Source of the DNA: Lineolata rhizophorae
Lineage: Eukaryota; Ascomycota; Dothideomycetes; Lineolatales; Lineolataceae
Assembly (NCBI GenBank): GCA_010093515.1
Contig: MU001670.1
Span: forward strand, 967,501-1,031,500
Length of the DNA stretch: 64,000 bases
Direction of reading: 5' to 3'
Each line of letters opens with the position of its first letter. Positions within the stretch are counted from its first letter, which is position 1. The notes beneath the pieces were generated by a model. It saw nothing but the letters and a program-made list of their open reading frames with translations. It did no database searches and was not told the origin of the DNA. A program made the translations under genes and the position numbers. Of this stretch, positions 1 to 11,179 are shown in pieces.

Positions 1-499
1 GTGTGTTTGTTGGTAGCCTCCTGGCGCTGTTTGCATACCGCGCGCACTACCAGAGCATCTTAGATTGGAGGACGAACCATATCCCGCTAATGCCGGATGG
101 ACGCCAGCAGATTCCAGTCAGCAGGGGGCCGGTATTCACGAGGCAGGCGGGATGGGGGAAGCGGGAGTGAGATGCAGCTGTTCAAAAGACCAGATAAGAG
201 CGGCTAAGGGCATAGCATCCCAATTTTCAGACCTCAGCACATATTCCTCCGTACGAAGAAAAGATTTGGAGAATATCGATCACGTGACTTTACTCGTTCC
301 GCGTGCCAAGCTTTTGAGCCGCATCCACGGCAGGCGCCCACTGGCGCCCAGGCGGGCACTGGGCAGGCGCGCCAGACCAAGCCCAGTTGTCTTTGCCTTC
401 CCACTGCGCATTCCACCCCTCCATCCCACTTCATCCATTTTTGCGCCCTAGCACTTGTCGCATCGAAGTCTGCCTCCGCTCGTGGAGCCATCGCCTGCT
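1..499. other. Upstream region of SPT20
   Basis: No gene is supported here. The stretch should hold the promoter and 5' leader of SPT20, whose ATG is at 500. It contains a CACGTG E-box-like hexamer near 281 and pyrimidine-rich sequence just before the start. The open frames present lack family features. Confidence 0.5.
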
Positions 500-3400
500 A
501 TGGCGACGACGGCTGTCGCGACGCGCCAACGGCGCGAATCTCATCGTCCGTCTCTGTCCAAGGCTTCCTTGCGCGCTTCGACTGGCGATGTTGCCGCCGA
601 CCGAGTCGCGTCCGCGAAGCCTGTCGCAGAACCCATAGGTATTTGCGTCGCGAAGAACTTCGCTTCCCGCGCTATCTACAGTGTAGTCTAGGCATCATTT
701 GACGATACTAATTCCTCGCGTCTCCGTGATTTAGTTCGAACTCCCGATTACATCTTACAGAAGCACAAAGGCAAGCCGCCTTCGTTCATCGTCCACCTCC
801 ACCCGGCCTACTTCAAACTTGAAGGCCAGGATGGCAACTTTCCATACAATTCGCCCATGCGGCCGCTGCTCGACCATATCAAGACGCAGACGGTGCCGCA
901 CGAGATGCTTGAGGAGCTGTTCCAGTCTCGGGTGAACTTTTACGATGGTAATGCGCTTTAGATCTGGCCGCATTTTGGCCTGTCCGTGCTAGCTGACTGA
1001 TGTGCCCTAGGTTGCCTCATCGTCGAAGTCCATGACCACAAGTCCGCAGCCAAGTCCGCGCAGCCTGGAGCTGCGGATGCTGCGGAAGCCCGGAAGAAGT
1101 CCTCGCTTCACGCCCATAACAACTTCATCACGCCTTCTCCATACGCACCCTTAGCTACAAGCACCAAGGCCGAGAATCAAACAAAAGCGGAAGCGGCTGC
1201 GCGGGCGTCGTCTGTAGGCGCACCGCACTCCGCGACGGAGCCCAATGGCACTAGAGACAAGGAGAACTTGGTGCCTCAGCAAGGATCATCTGAGAAGGTA
1301 GCGTCTGGGCCCAGGATTTTCACCATGGTCCTTTTCCCGACGCCTAGATCACTCCTCGAAGAAGTTACCATGCTGGCCAACGCTCCTCAGCCGGATGTAC
1401 GCACTGCGAAACGACAGAACTCGCGCGACGGAACAAACATGGCGCAGCCCCCGACACCGCTCTCCTCCGTTCCTCCAACGCCGACGACTAGGGGCCCCCC
1501 TCCGAATAAACGCCAGAAGATGGTCCTCGATAGCAACAATATTCATGAGTTTGAGGCGTCGGTTATACGCATGACTGAGCCTAATCTCCTGCTCGAACCC
1601 GCCGCAAGTGCGAAGGAAACAGAAGCGATGCTCAAGGCTACGGCACACCCACTTCACAACGAGAAGCCTCCACCACCAAAGACCAGGAAGCGTACGGTTG
1701 CTGAGCTGGCCGCCGACGAGGCCCAAGCAGCTGAAGAAGAGCGCTTTCTCCTCGCTTGCGACGACCGTCTTGGCCCAACTGCAGCTGCTGTTGGAGGAGC
1801 GGCGGAAGGCCAAGGAGCTGCGGTGTCTTATGAACCTCGCTTCTCTCGTTTTAAGACGCTTGAAACAATCAAGGCACAGCATGAGGAGGCAGAACGTATC
1901 AAGAAGGAGAAGGAAGCGCGCGAGGCGCACGCCAAGAGGATGCAGACCGAGGCCGAAGCGCAGAAGCGGATTGAGGAGCAAAAGAGGGCTGCTCAAATGC
2001 AGGCGGCTATGCTGGCAAATCAAAATCGGCAGCAAGAGATGCAGCAGGCGAGAATGCGCGCAGCAGCGGCAGCTCAAACAGCGTCTGCTAATGCGCAGCA
2101 GGGTAATATGTCTCACGGAGGCCATCCACAGCAAGGCAGCGTTATGCAAAATCCGCAGCATACGGCACAATTCCACGTTTCGCAAGGACAGCAGTCGTCG
2201 CCCGTTCTACGCCAACATTCTCCTCTCGCCTCATCCCCCATCAACAACGCGTCAGCTATGAACACCCACGGCATGGCCGCGCCGCCGATGATGGCGACCT
2301 CCTCTAGCCACGGAGCGGGCAGCCCGGCCCGTCCTACGTCGGCCGTTTCCCACCACCAGGGACCCGTAGGAATGGTCCGCAACATTAGCCAGCAGCAGCA
2401 TGGTAGCCAACAGGGTGGTGCAAGCCGCAATGGCACCCCACAGATGATGCACGGCACACCTAGCATGCCGCAAGCGGTCCCTGCGCGCCATACCATGACA
2501 CCACAGCCACGTGGCGGCGCCCAACAACGTAGTCCCGTAACCGCCATGGCACAGACACCCTCAATGATGGGGGAAAGTGGTGGCACTGGCATGACAAACA
2601 ACAGCCCTCTTGCCCATATGCTCGCCACGATTGGAATGAGCCATGAGCAGTTTAAGTCGTTGCCACTCCCGCAGAAGCACCATCTCGCCAATCAGTGGAG
2701 AGCGAGACAAGCTCAAGCCGCCGCTGCAGCTGCCCATCAACAACAGCAGCAAGGCGGAACCGGAATGCACCATGCGGGATCACCCCAGCAGGCGAACCAG
2801 ACTTCTCAACAAGTCGGAACCCCGCAACAACAGCATCAGCAACAACCAAACCAGGGGATGCCGACCACCCAAGAGCAGATGCAACGATTGGTGGCCAGCC
2901 AGTTACAGTCGCGTAATTTATCGCCCGCCGAATACAATCAGCAGATGCGTGCTCAGATGCAGCGCATGGTGCAACACCAACGGCAACAAGCCCAGCAAGG
3001 GGGAGGCCCCGGGCAGGGCTCGCCGACGCCGGTACCGGGCCAAAGCGGAATGCATCGACCTCCTAGTCAGACGGGCGCGCATCCGAACGTGGGACAGGTG
3101 GGCCCTCAGGGCGGACAAGGCATGGGAAACATGGGCAACAACATGGATCCAGCAACGATGGCGCGCATGCAGCAATTCCAGCAGCAGCAGATGGTGCATC
3201 AGCGCAACCAGCAGATCATCATGCGCCGGCTGCAACACATCCACGGCGGCCAGCTGCCGCCCAACATCGCGGAGCAGATCCAGGCCGTGGGGCTCATGGG
3301 CTACTTGCAGTCGCTGCCGCCGCAACACCAGATGCAGCTGACGCAGGGCCTTTCGAACCAGGGCGGCGGCGGTCAGCAGGGCCAGGGCGGCGGTGGCCAG

Positions 3401-3922
3401 CAGCAAGGCCAGGGCGGCATGGGCGGCATGGGCATGGGCGCGATGGGCGGCGGCGGCGGCGGCGGCGGCGGCATGGGCGGCATGGGCGGCCACCCGGGCG
3501 GCGCTGGCCCAGGCGGCATGATGGGCGCCGCCGGGCAGAACTTCATGGGGGTGAGCCCGCAGCAGCAGCAGCAGATGCATATCCAGCGCATGCGTCAGCT
3601 GCAAGCGTATCGCGCGCAGCAAGGCGGAGGGGGCGGCCAGGGCGGGGCCGGCGGACAGGGCCAGATGGGCTTGGGCGGGATGCAGGGGATGAACATGGGG
3701 GGCATGAATATGAATATGTTGAATATGGCGGGGAATATGATGGGGAATGGGATGCCGCAGGGGATGGGGAGGGGTATGGGGCAGGGGGGAATGGGGCCGG
3801 GTGGGATGGGACCGGGCGGGATGGGGCCGGGTGGGATGGGACCGGGCGGGATGGGCCAGGGCGGGATGGGCCAGGGAGGGATGGGCCAGGGAGGGATGGG
3901 CCAGGGAGGGATGGGTCAGTGA
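500..3922 (+). CDS. SPT20: SAGA complex subunit Spt20
   Basis: Subunit of the SAGA histone acetyltransferase coactivator, acting in the nucleus in Pol II transcription. I join three exons, 500-638, 735-947 and 1011-3922 (about 1087 aa). Intron 1 has a perfect TACTAAT branch point near 706. The Spt20 domain spans roughly residues 47-115 and reads YILQKHKGKPPSFIVHLHP, then LLDHIKTQTVPHEMLEEL and NFYDGCLIVEVHDHKS, the family signature running across the exon 2/3 junction. After it comes a basic segment (PPNKRQKM), a charged coiled-coil-like stretch around residues 280-350, and a very long Gln/Gly/Met-rich tail. The tail ends in tandem GGMGP/GGMGQ pentapeptides that come from a 15-bp minisatellite. 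The tail composition is usual for filamentous-fungal Spt20. The domain identity is strong. The start is the first ATG in frame with the domain. Confidence 0.9.
3786..3919 (+). repeat. 15-bp coding minisatellite in SPT20
   Basis: About nine tandem copies of a 15-bp unit (GGGATGGGNCCGGGC and variants, later GGGATGGGCCAGGGA) at the very 3' end of the SPT20 frame. Each copy encodes GGMGP or GGMGQ. The last four copies are nearly identical at the base level, which points to recent expansion. The stop codon follows directly. Confidence 0.9.
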
Positions 3923-4917
3923 GGAGGGCGGGGCGATGAGTTTGAGATGGGAAGTCGAGGGAAAGGGAATCGAAAGTAGTGAGTCAGTGATGCTAAGGTG
4001 AGGATGGCCGGTTGAGGGGGGTTGGAAATGGCGTTGCTACGTGTCGAGAAGGACTGACGCTGGCAATGCTGAGGCGCTACTCGTGGTGGATCCAATATTG
4101 ACTGGCCGCGAGTCTGCGAGTCGTAAGGGAGGAAGCTTTTGTACTATCATGTACTTTCTTTCCTTGCTGGTGCGGTTTCGTTTGCTTGGACGGTTATTAG
4201 TCCCACTCGGACAGTTAGGATTTGATTCCACGGCGTTTCTACAAGAAGGCAGTTCCCAGTGTCATTTTCGAATCGACCTGGGTGCCTGATATATGGGATT
4301 GGATACCCGTGACTGTTGCTTTGCTCTTTTGCGCGTTGCGCAAAAATTCGGAAGGTCGGTTAGGAATGGTTAAGGGAGATTGCATTGCTCCGGTCGGCAT
4401 AGTTACTGTATGTTCTGTTCGCTTGATCGCAGCCATGATTTTATGCTTGCTTGATAATCAAAGTGGTTTTAGGGTATTATGACGTGTGCGATTGCTTTGA
4501 TTCTAGACATGAACAAATGTGCAGAGAGGAAAGTGAGCTTTGCAATCGGAGTCACGTTTCTAGTATCTAGGTATGATATCCGTGACTTATCTAACATAAA
4601 GTAGAGAAGATCAAGCTCTAAGATTAAGCCATGTGGTACCTCTCAGCTCATATTTCAATTCATCATTATAGGGATCAGGTGCACTTCTGATAAACGTCCC
4701 CGGTGTTGTAGTTTGTGCCGGCGGGATTAGTTGAAGTTCCTAGCTCAGCCCTATATTTCTTGGCACATACGACCCCAAGACTTGGCCCGCCACCGTCAAC
4801 CCAAACTCGTGCTGAAACAACCGGTGTTGAAACAACACATCACCAAAAGCGGCCCCGCCCAACACCTTCTGATATCTCTCTCGCGATTATTACCCGCACG
4901 TTCTCGCACTATCCACC
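3923..4917. other. Intergenic, SPT20 to MFAP1
   Basis: Presumed SPT20 3' UTR followed by the MFAP1 promoter. The sequence is AT-richer than the flanking genes. Short open frames show no domain. The bases just before 4918 (CTATCCACCATG) give a good start context for the next gene. Confidence 0.5.
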
Positions 4918-6189
4918 ATGCCTCCCAAGAAAATGACGGCCAACCCGGTGCGGCCAGCGCGCTATCGCCCAGGCAAACCCCTCGCACCCGAGCCCGAGTC
5001 ATCCTCTGAGGAAGAAGGTTCCGACACCGAAGAGCCGGCAGATGACGCGCAGCGACGGCAACAGCAGCAAAAGAAGCAGCCCGCAGCGCCGGCGCCAAAG
5101 GCGACGTCGTTCCCGAAAGGCGCGGCGCGGATTGCGGCGGGGGTCCAGGGCGTGGATATCAACGCGCAGAAGCGAGCAGCTGCTGCGGCGCAGGCGGAGA
5201 TCGATGAGGAGGGGTTTGTGACGGAGGAAGAGTCGGACGAGGAATCGGGAGAAGAGGAGGGGTCGGGGGAAGAAGAGAGCAGCGAGGAGGAGGAGAGCTC
5301 GTCTTCGGAAGACGAGACGCGGCGGCCGAAGCTCCTCCGGCCCGTCTTCGTGAAGAAAGATGCGCGCAAAGCCGGCGGCGGTGTGGCAGGAGGAAGCGAG
5401 GGACGGACTGAGGAGGATAAGTGGGAGGCTGAGGAGAAGCGCCGGAGAGAAGCCGCCGAGGCGCTCGTGCAGGAGGAACTCAACCGGCGAGCGGCCGAAA
5501 AGGCCGCGGCGAGGAAGGCCTGGGACGACGACGAGGAGATCGAGGGCGCGGACGAGGCCGCCGTGGACGACACGGACGACGTGGACCCGGAGGCCGAGCG
5601 CGCGGCGTGGAAGCTGCGCGAGCTGCGGCGCGTCAAGCGCGAGCGCGAGGCCATCGAGCAGGCCGAGAAGGAGCGCGAGGAGGTGGAGCGGCGGCGCAAC
5701 CTCACGGCCGAGGAGCGCGACGCCGAGGATAGGGAGTTCCTGGAGCGGCAGAAGAAGGAGCGCGAGGAGGGCAGGGGCAAGTCGTCGTTCCTGCAGAAGT
5801 ACGCGCACCGCGGCGCGTTCTTCCAGGACGAGGACAAGGAGCTGCATAAGAGGAATGTCATGGGCGCCAGGTTCGTCGACGAGGTCAGCAATAAGGACGC
5901 GCTGCCGGAGTACATGCGCATTAGGGATATGACCAGGTTGGGGAAGAAGGGGAGGACGAGGTACAAGGATCTGAGGAGCGAGGACACGGGTAGATGGGGC
6001 GACTTTAAGAATCCGAGACCGAGGAAGGGTGGAGACGAGGATTGGGATGTCGACGAGCGGTTCAGGCCTGACGATCGGAGAGGGGGCAGCGCGCCTACGG
6101 GCGCTAACGCGAGCTCCTTGGGCGAGCGTAAGCGCGTTGGTGATGCTGGGCAGGACAGAGACTCTAAACGGCCGAGGCGCTTGGATTAA
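4918..6189 (+). CDS. Microfibrillar-associated protein 1 homologue (spliceosomal MFAP1)
   Basis: Intronless 423-aa protein. The C-terminal half matches the MFAP1 family, nuclear proteins that associate with Prp38 in the spliceosomal B complex and are needed for pre-mRNA splicing. Visible features are an acidic Glu/Ser-rich N-terminal half (residues 25-125), a long charged helix of KRRREAAE and REREAIEQAEKEREE type (about 165-285), and the conserved C-terminal block. That block contains FLQKYAHRGAFFQDE, NVMGARFVDEV and LPEYMRIRDMTRLGKKGRTRYKDL, about residues 295-360. A basic nuclear-localisation-like tail (KRPRRLD) ends the protein. Two long open frames on the opposite strand are by-products of biased codon use. 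The family call is firm. The role comes from homologues. Confidence 0.92.
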   Translation: MPPKKMTANPVRPARYRPGKPLAPEPESSSEEEGSDTEEPADDAQRRQQQQKKQPAAPAPKATSFPKGAARIAAGVQGVDINAQKRAAAAAQAEIDEEGFVTEEESDEESGEEEGSGEEESSEEEESSSSEDETRRPKLLRPVFVKKDARKAGGGVAGGSEGRTEEDKWEAEEKRRREAAEALVQEELNRRAAEKAAARKAWDDDEEIEGADEAAVDDTDDVDPEAERAAWKLRELRRVKREREAIEQAEKEREEVERRRNLTAEERDAEDREFLERQKKEREEGRGKSSFLQKYAHRGAFFQDEDKELHKRNVMGARFVDEVSNKDALPEYMRIRDMTRLGKKGRTRYKDLRSEDTGRWGDFKNPRPRKGGDEDWDVDERFRPDDRRGGSAPTGANASSLGERKRVGDAGQDRDSKRPRRLD

Positions 6190-7046
6190 ATGCCTTGGAA
6201 GTTTAGCAGCGCAGATGGGGTGTTGCATTTATGGGCGTTCGTGGCCAGCTAGGTAATTTCTAAATTCAGCGAAGGCTAGTGTATTGATTGGATGGAATAT
6301 TACCCTTTCAAATCGCGAAGGTATTGTAGCACAATGTACTACCTGGTCCTTCCTTTCATATGCTAGGGAGCTAGATGATAGGGACGTCCATCTGGTGGTT
6401 CCGCTCTTCCGTAATCACACCGGCATGTTATCAAAGAGTGCAGAATCTAGAGGTCATCATCGTCATCATTATGGACTAGCTATTAGCAGAGCTGTCCAGG
6501 CACTCTAAGGTGCCAGAGTGTGGATCCGCAAGGCGGTATCCTGAGGCCGTTCGGCGCTATCTGAGAATCGCAAAGAAAAAGCAGAGAAATCAAACTCCTT
6601 AAACTCTACCGCGTTGCGGTATCTATGAAGCCAGTTGGCTTTTCTGGGAGTCGCATTTAGAAACTCAAGATAAACTTTTTGGAATTCAAACTAGCAAGTA
6701 ACGTTACTTTTTTTTTTGTCTTTTGTCCTTTTTTCTTTTTTTTTCTTTTTCAAAAATTTCAAACCGCAACTCACCACGCCCAAAAAGAAAGGAGAGGAAA
6801 AAGAAGTCTAATCTGGATCCGCATAGCGGTATCCTCAAAGCTTTTAGCTTTCAACTTGAAAATCGCTTTCAAACTTTAGAAAAGCAAAACCAGTTTCTGC
6901 AAACCGAACTCGCAACGGATCCATCCTCCTTGCTCTCAAGACGCCTAGTAGCGCTTTACTTTGGTCGGAGGGAATGTAGGGAAAAGGGAGGACGAGCAAA
7001 GGGAGAGGAAGGCCGTCAAGAATGGCAAGTGCCCGCCAAGCGAGCC
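6190..7046. other. Intergenic with a repeated GGATCC/GCGGTATCC motif
   Basis: No gene is seen between MFAP1 and the convergent phosphotransferase gene. The segment has poly-T/poly-A tracts near 6705-6760. It also has two copies of a 20-bp motif (GGATCCGCANNGCGGTATCC, at 6522 and 6815) plus a shorter relative near 6620. It could be the relic of a small non-coding repeat. Confidence 0.4.
6522..6836. repeat. Dispersed 20-bp motif copies
   Basis: GGATCCGCAAGGCGGTATCC at 6522 and GGATCCGCATAGCGGTATCC at 6815 differ at two positions and lie 293 bp apart in direct orientation. A related TTGCGGTATC lies between them. The intervening sequence is AT-rich and non-coding. Confidence 0.6.
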
Positions 7047-9005
7047 TTAGTCGAGCGTGTCCATCTGCCTCTTGAGATTGGCCTCAAAGTTTCTGCAGTT
7101 GAGCTTCGACTCGACGTCTTCATATTCTACCCTGGACTTTCCAGGGTGAGGACCGAAGACGTCGCGAACCCACCATTGCTGCAGGAACTCGATGTCCGCG
7201 AGCTTAGGCTCGTACCAGCATTCGTCCTTGAGCCGCGTCGCACGAAGCTTGAGCTGGACAAGGCGAATATTCGGGACGATTTGGCTCCTGTCGCACGCCA
7301 GGAAGGGGGAGTTCAACTCCCAAAGGCGATGGTAGAAGGCGTGCCTTTCGAGTATCGGATGCTCGGACGTTGAGTCGTCCCCCTCTTCCTGGTTCTCAGC
7401 CTTGGGCTTCATGTAACGGGAGTCCATTGCATCCTCGGCGACGAAAGTGGGCACAGGGCCGACCGCCATATCCGGCAGAGTCATGACCTGCTCCCAGTCT
7501 ATGAGAGCGACGGCGCGGCCTTCGTCGTTCACTATGATGTTACGACGTGAGAGATCCCAGTGGGAGAGCGACGTGGACAGCTCCTTGAGTGCCCCGTGCG
7601 AGTGGATGTGGGGCAGCAAGCTGTTCAGCTTCAAGCAGTAGTCGGGGAGGAGGCGAAGCTTCTCAGCGTCGTATTCTGTGAAGGCGTCATAATCGTCGAT
7701 GTTGAAATCCGGAGGCGGATTCTAATCCAATAGTAAGCATCTGAAGTCTGATCAAATCATGATTTTCAATCCCTTTTTCATATATGGACTTACCTCCTTC
7801 AATCCGGCCAGACGCTTCTCATCCATCTTGATCTCTTTCCTGGTCTCCTCGTCCAACATCTCAGCTAATGTGAGATCGATGTGGGAACGATAGTAGTCGA
7901 CTACATTGTTGAACGGGCCGCGGTGCACCGGATATCCGAGCCTACGCTTGTAGATGAAGTCGCCATGCACCGCCGGGCCGAGGAAAAACTGCAGGTACTC
8001 CGGAGAGTTGGGGTCCCAGTTGCGGTATAGGCAGCCAATGTGGCTGAAGCGCAGCCGCGAGATCTGGTCGACCCAGTCGGCCACCTGGAGGTGGAGGGCC
8101 TTGCGAGCTTCGTAGCTCATCTCCGGCTCCTTCTTGGCGTATGATGTTCCTTCAATCTTCTCGAGCAACATCCACTCGAGGTTCATGCCATTGGAGCGCG
8201 ACGAGTCGAAGGCGTACACGCGCGGGATGGGAACCGTCGTGTTCAGACGGACGTATTCCATGGTGGCAACTTCGCTCTGCATGCGGTACCAAGGGACTAA
8301 GGGCATCGGAATGCGGAGCAGGACGTCCTTGCGTCCCTCCGCCGAGACTTTGAAGAGCAGGCTATGAAAGCCCTTCGAGAACGGGGTGATGGTGACCTCG
8401 TCCTTCTCGTCGAAGCCGCAGTAGTGGAGGTGCGGCCGAACCATCTTCTTGATCCCCTCGATGTCCGGCTCGCCGTCCTCCTCGATGTCGTCCCCGAAAT
8501 GCCAGAATGGAATCATGCGGCAGCCGTCGACCTTGTCTAATGTCTCCCAGCCAAGGTTCTCGTGAGACCAGTTGGCGATGGGGAACTCAGTAGGTCCCCC
8601 AGCCAACGGCCCACTCGGCCTAATGCAGACCGGCGGTCGGTCCACCTTGGGCGCGAACAGAGTCACGCCCTCGGTGATCGCCCTGGGCAAGGGCACACCA
8701 GTTTCCTTCCTCGGCTCTTTGGCCGTCTCAGGCTCGATCTTGCCCTTGGACGACAGAGCGGGCGACGGCGCGCGCGACGGCGCGGGAGTGGGAACGGGCG
8801 ACGACTTGGGCGACGACCCGTCCTCAGTCTTGGCCACCTTGGAAGGCGGCGGCGGCGAGCTCTCCTCTGGGACCTCGGACTCAGCAGCACGCTTCTTCGG
8901 GATAGAAAAGAGCGTTGTAGGGACGCTGCTTGGGCGGTTCTTCTTGAGCTTGCGCCCAGTGCGCGAGCGCGGCAATGGCGCTGACGTCCACTTCGGACTC
9001 AACAT
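7047..9005 (-). CDS. Phosphotransferase (APH/choline-kinase-like fold) family protein
   Basis: Two exons, 9005-7794 and 7721-7047 (628 aa), joined across a 72-bp intron with donor GAG|GTAAGT. The N-terminal 110 residues are a Ser/Pro/Lys-rich, probably disordered extension. The remainder looks like the fungal aminoglycoside-phosphotransferase (APH) superfamily. An ATP-binding lobe has LLFKVSAEGRKDVLLRIPMP and IPRVYAFDSS. The catalytic loop is SHWDLSRRNIIV (H458, D460, N465), followed by the metal-binding ALIDWE. These residues are those expected of an active kinase fold, but the substrate is unknown. Many fungal paralogues exist and are not true drug-resistance enzymes. A CTATAAA box lies about 195 bp upstream of the ATG. 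An in-frame leader upstream of 9005 contains no further ATG. Confidence 0.85.
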
Positions 9006-9199
9006 TTTTGAAAGCTTCCTGCGATGGGTGAGTGGGTGTTCCTTTAGACCAAAGAGCTCCAGACTTACTTTAGGTGTATGAGAGAGGAAACTGATCGAAG
9101 CTATGGTGTGTTGAGTTGATGCCGAGGTGGGAGTAAGTCTGAGGAGAGAGTTTGGAGACGGAAGAAGTTTAGAGACGAACAGGCCGGGGGCTGGAGGGC

Positions 9200-9206
9200 T
9201 TTATAG
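9200..9206 (-). promoter_or_regulatory. TATA-like box of the APH-family gene
   Basis: TTTATAG on the + strand reads CTATAAA towards the gene whose ATG is at 9005, about 195 bp downstream. It sits in GC-rich sequence, so it stands out, but it is only a sequence match. Confidence 0.35.
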
Positions 9207-9209
9207 CCT

Positions 9210-10581
9210 TAGCGGGGCGGTTTCACGGCGGAAGACACTCAATAAGCTCCATAACTCAATGGATAGCTCGGTTCTTATTGTTAGCTATTCAGAAGGAAGG
9301 CAGCCTTCGTTAACAGTTAGCCGAAATGTGTGACGGATACAACAGACGGATTCACCGTCGGGAAGGCGTGAATAATCCAAGCGAGTCGATGGGATAGACA
9401 ATGGAACAATAGGTGCCACGTGCGACGCGCTTGTCACCCATTGAGCGGTGGAACAATATGTAAGTAGGATACAAAGTGAAAGTCGATAGAGTAATGAAGG
9501 TTTGGTTAACTAATCGAACCGCGAGAAGCGAACAGCAAAGGTAGGACTGATGTTGAAATACTGACATACCGGTGACGCCTAAAGTTATGAGGCCTAAAGC
9601 TATGATTATGGTGCCGATTACATTCACGTTTTGCGATTTCCCAATATAGAAAACTGGAATCGAAGGCTTCTCAATACTATGCTAGACATAGGAAGCTGAA
9701 TAAAGTAAGGAGGTATAGATGCGAGTGAATATCTCGAAGAAAATCCTAGGTGATGCGAAGTCGAACCTCCAGTCTGACTATGAGGTTAATTTGGTGCTAC
9801 TGTTAGGGAGTCACCCTAACCTACCGAAATAAACTTGACCAAAAGACGGGAATAGTATCACTCCTTGAAGAGATTACGCTGGCTAGGGACCGTATATATG
9901 CTAACATAAAGTATCCTTTCTACTTCATTTTAGGCCTCTTGAGTCGTATTCCTATTGCTAATTTATATGACTATTCGCCCCTAGACCCTTTCAAGACTCT
10001 AACAGAAGATCACATGTCGTCCTAAATTGTAGAACATAACTGGGTCTGAACCCGCTAGATTCTTTTACATTTTATGGCGTAATTTAGGCCCGGACCAACG
10101 AATAAAACTCCGTCTATAGTACCTGCAGGTTCTGGCGCCGATCGTTAAGGACCGAGAAGTTGGCGTATCATTTGGGCCTCGTAAGGGGTGCAAGGACTCG
10201 TATAGAGCATCAGACTAGAAGGGACTGACACTGTGGACGACGGATTGATGCATGCGAGATTGGAAAATGCCAGTGAGGAGCACCGCGCCGAAAGTAGAAG
10301 ACGTGTAGTGGTTTATATAAACTCCAGCGTGGACGAATATCTTCCGGTGCCTCACTACCAAATGTCCACTGGCCCCTCGTTTCCCAACTCTTTCCACTTT
10401 TCATGATATTGGCGCTCACTGATCCATCTCAAATCAAGACCACTGTTTTCAATCACCTGATACAGGATGCTTGAATGGATATGACGTCTTCATCGGAGCA
10501 AGTGATCGGGTCCTTTGGATGCGCTGAACCAATCATTCTCTCTACCGTAAACTCTAGATCTGAGGATTTACGGTGAGCATT
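9210..10581. other. Gene-poor AT-rich stretch
   Basis: No gene supported. Base composition is more AT-rich than in the neighbouring genes, many frames are interrupted, and there is no recognisable protein domain. It lies beside the decayed kinase and may be repeat-induced-mutation-affected or relic sequence. I could not identify a parent element. Confidence 0.4.
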
Positions 10582-11179
10582 TCACTCCACCCAGCAGGCT
10601 CGAGTGATCTCTCCAGGAGCTTCTGCGCCGGGGCGAGCATTCATTTTGCCTTCCCTAAGCAGACTTTCGAATCGACGTACGTCGTCTTGGGACCGTGCTT
10701 CTGCAAATGGATCCACCCTTGACAGGACAGTATGGATAGATGTTGCCAATCCACTGTAGTCCTTTGTAACCCTAGCGATAGAGCCCTCTCTGTCGAGTCT
10801 AGCTAGGGAGCCAAAGTCGAAGACCTTGAGGCGACCGTTTTTGTCTGTTCCCATATTGCGAACTGCCATCTTACCATACATGAACTCCAGCTTCTCCAAC
10901 CATGCGAGTGTGCTCAGAAGCTTTCGGATCCACCGGTCACACGTTCTCCGGTCGGCAGTCTTTAAAAAAAAGTTTTAGGGGATTAAGACTTTCTGAGAGC
11001 AAGCATCTCGCCGGCACGAGATGCAGTCTTCGTACAATATTAGGTTGCGGTTTCTTAGAAAGTACGTCGTAAATATTTGGCTCCTTCGAGAAAGGTGAGA
11101 AACTGTATAAGGCGTCATCACGGCGACCATCCGACTCATCGTCTAAGAAACTATGTATAAGGTATTGGAAAGGTAGCAT
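10582..11179 (-). pseudogene. Decayed protein-kinase-like gene
   Basis: Two reading-frame blocks on the minus strand form one small kinase-like sequence. The first block (ATG at 11179) holds PFQYLIHSFLDDESDG, FSPFSKEPNIYDVLSK and PNIVRRLHLVPARCLL, resembling an N-lobe. It passes near 10940-10975 into another frame that continues WIRKLLSTLAWLEKL, MYGKMAVRNMGTDKNGRLKVFDFGS and a C-lobe-like end. The joint has a run of eight T/A bases and no convincing intron, so a frameshift is likely. The catalytic-loop position normally HGD/HRD reads YGK, so the aspartate base is lost, while DFG is kept. It is most like short fungal Ser/Thr-kinase relatives. I judge it a pseudogene or pseudokinase remnant. 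Confidence 0.6.

Noticed and set aside
4962-6228. Long minus-strand open frames (341 and 409 codons) opposite MFAP1
   Set aside because: They mirror the highly biased codon use of MFAP1, encode low-complexity Ser/Leu/Arg sequence and show no domain.
7047-9005. Aminoglycoside-resistance gene
   Set aside because: The APH fold is widespread in fungi with unrelated or unknown substrates; the long disordered N-terminus and fungal intron argue for a host gene.
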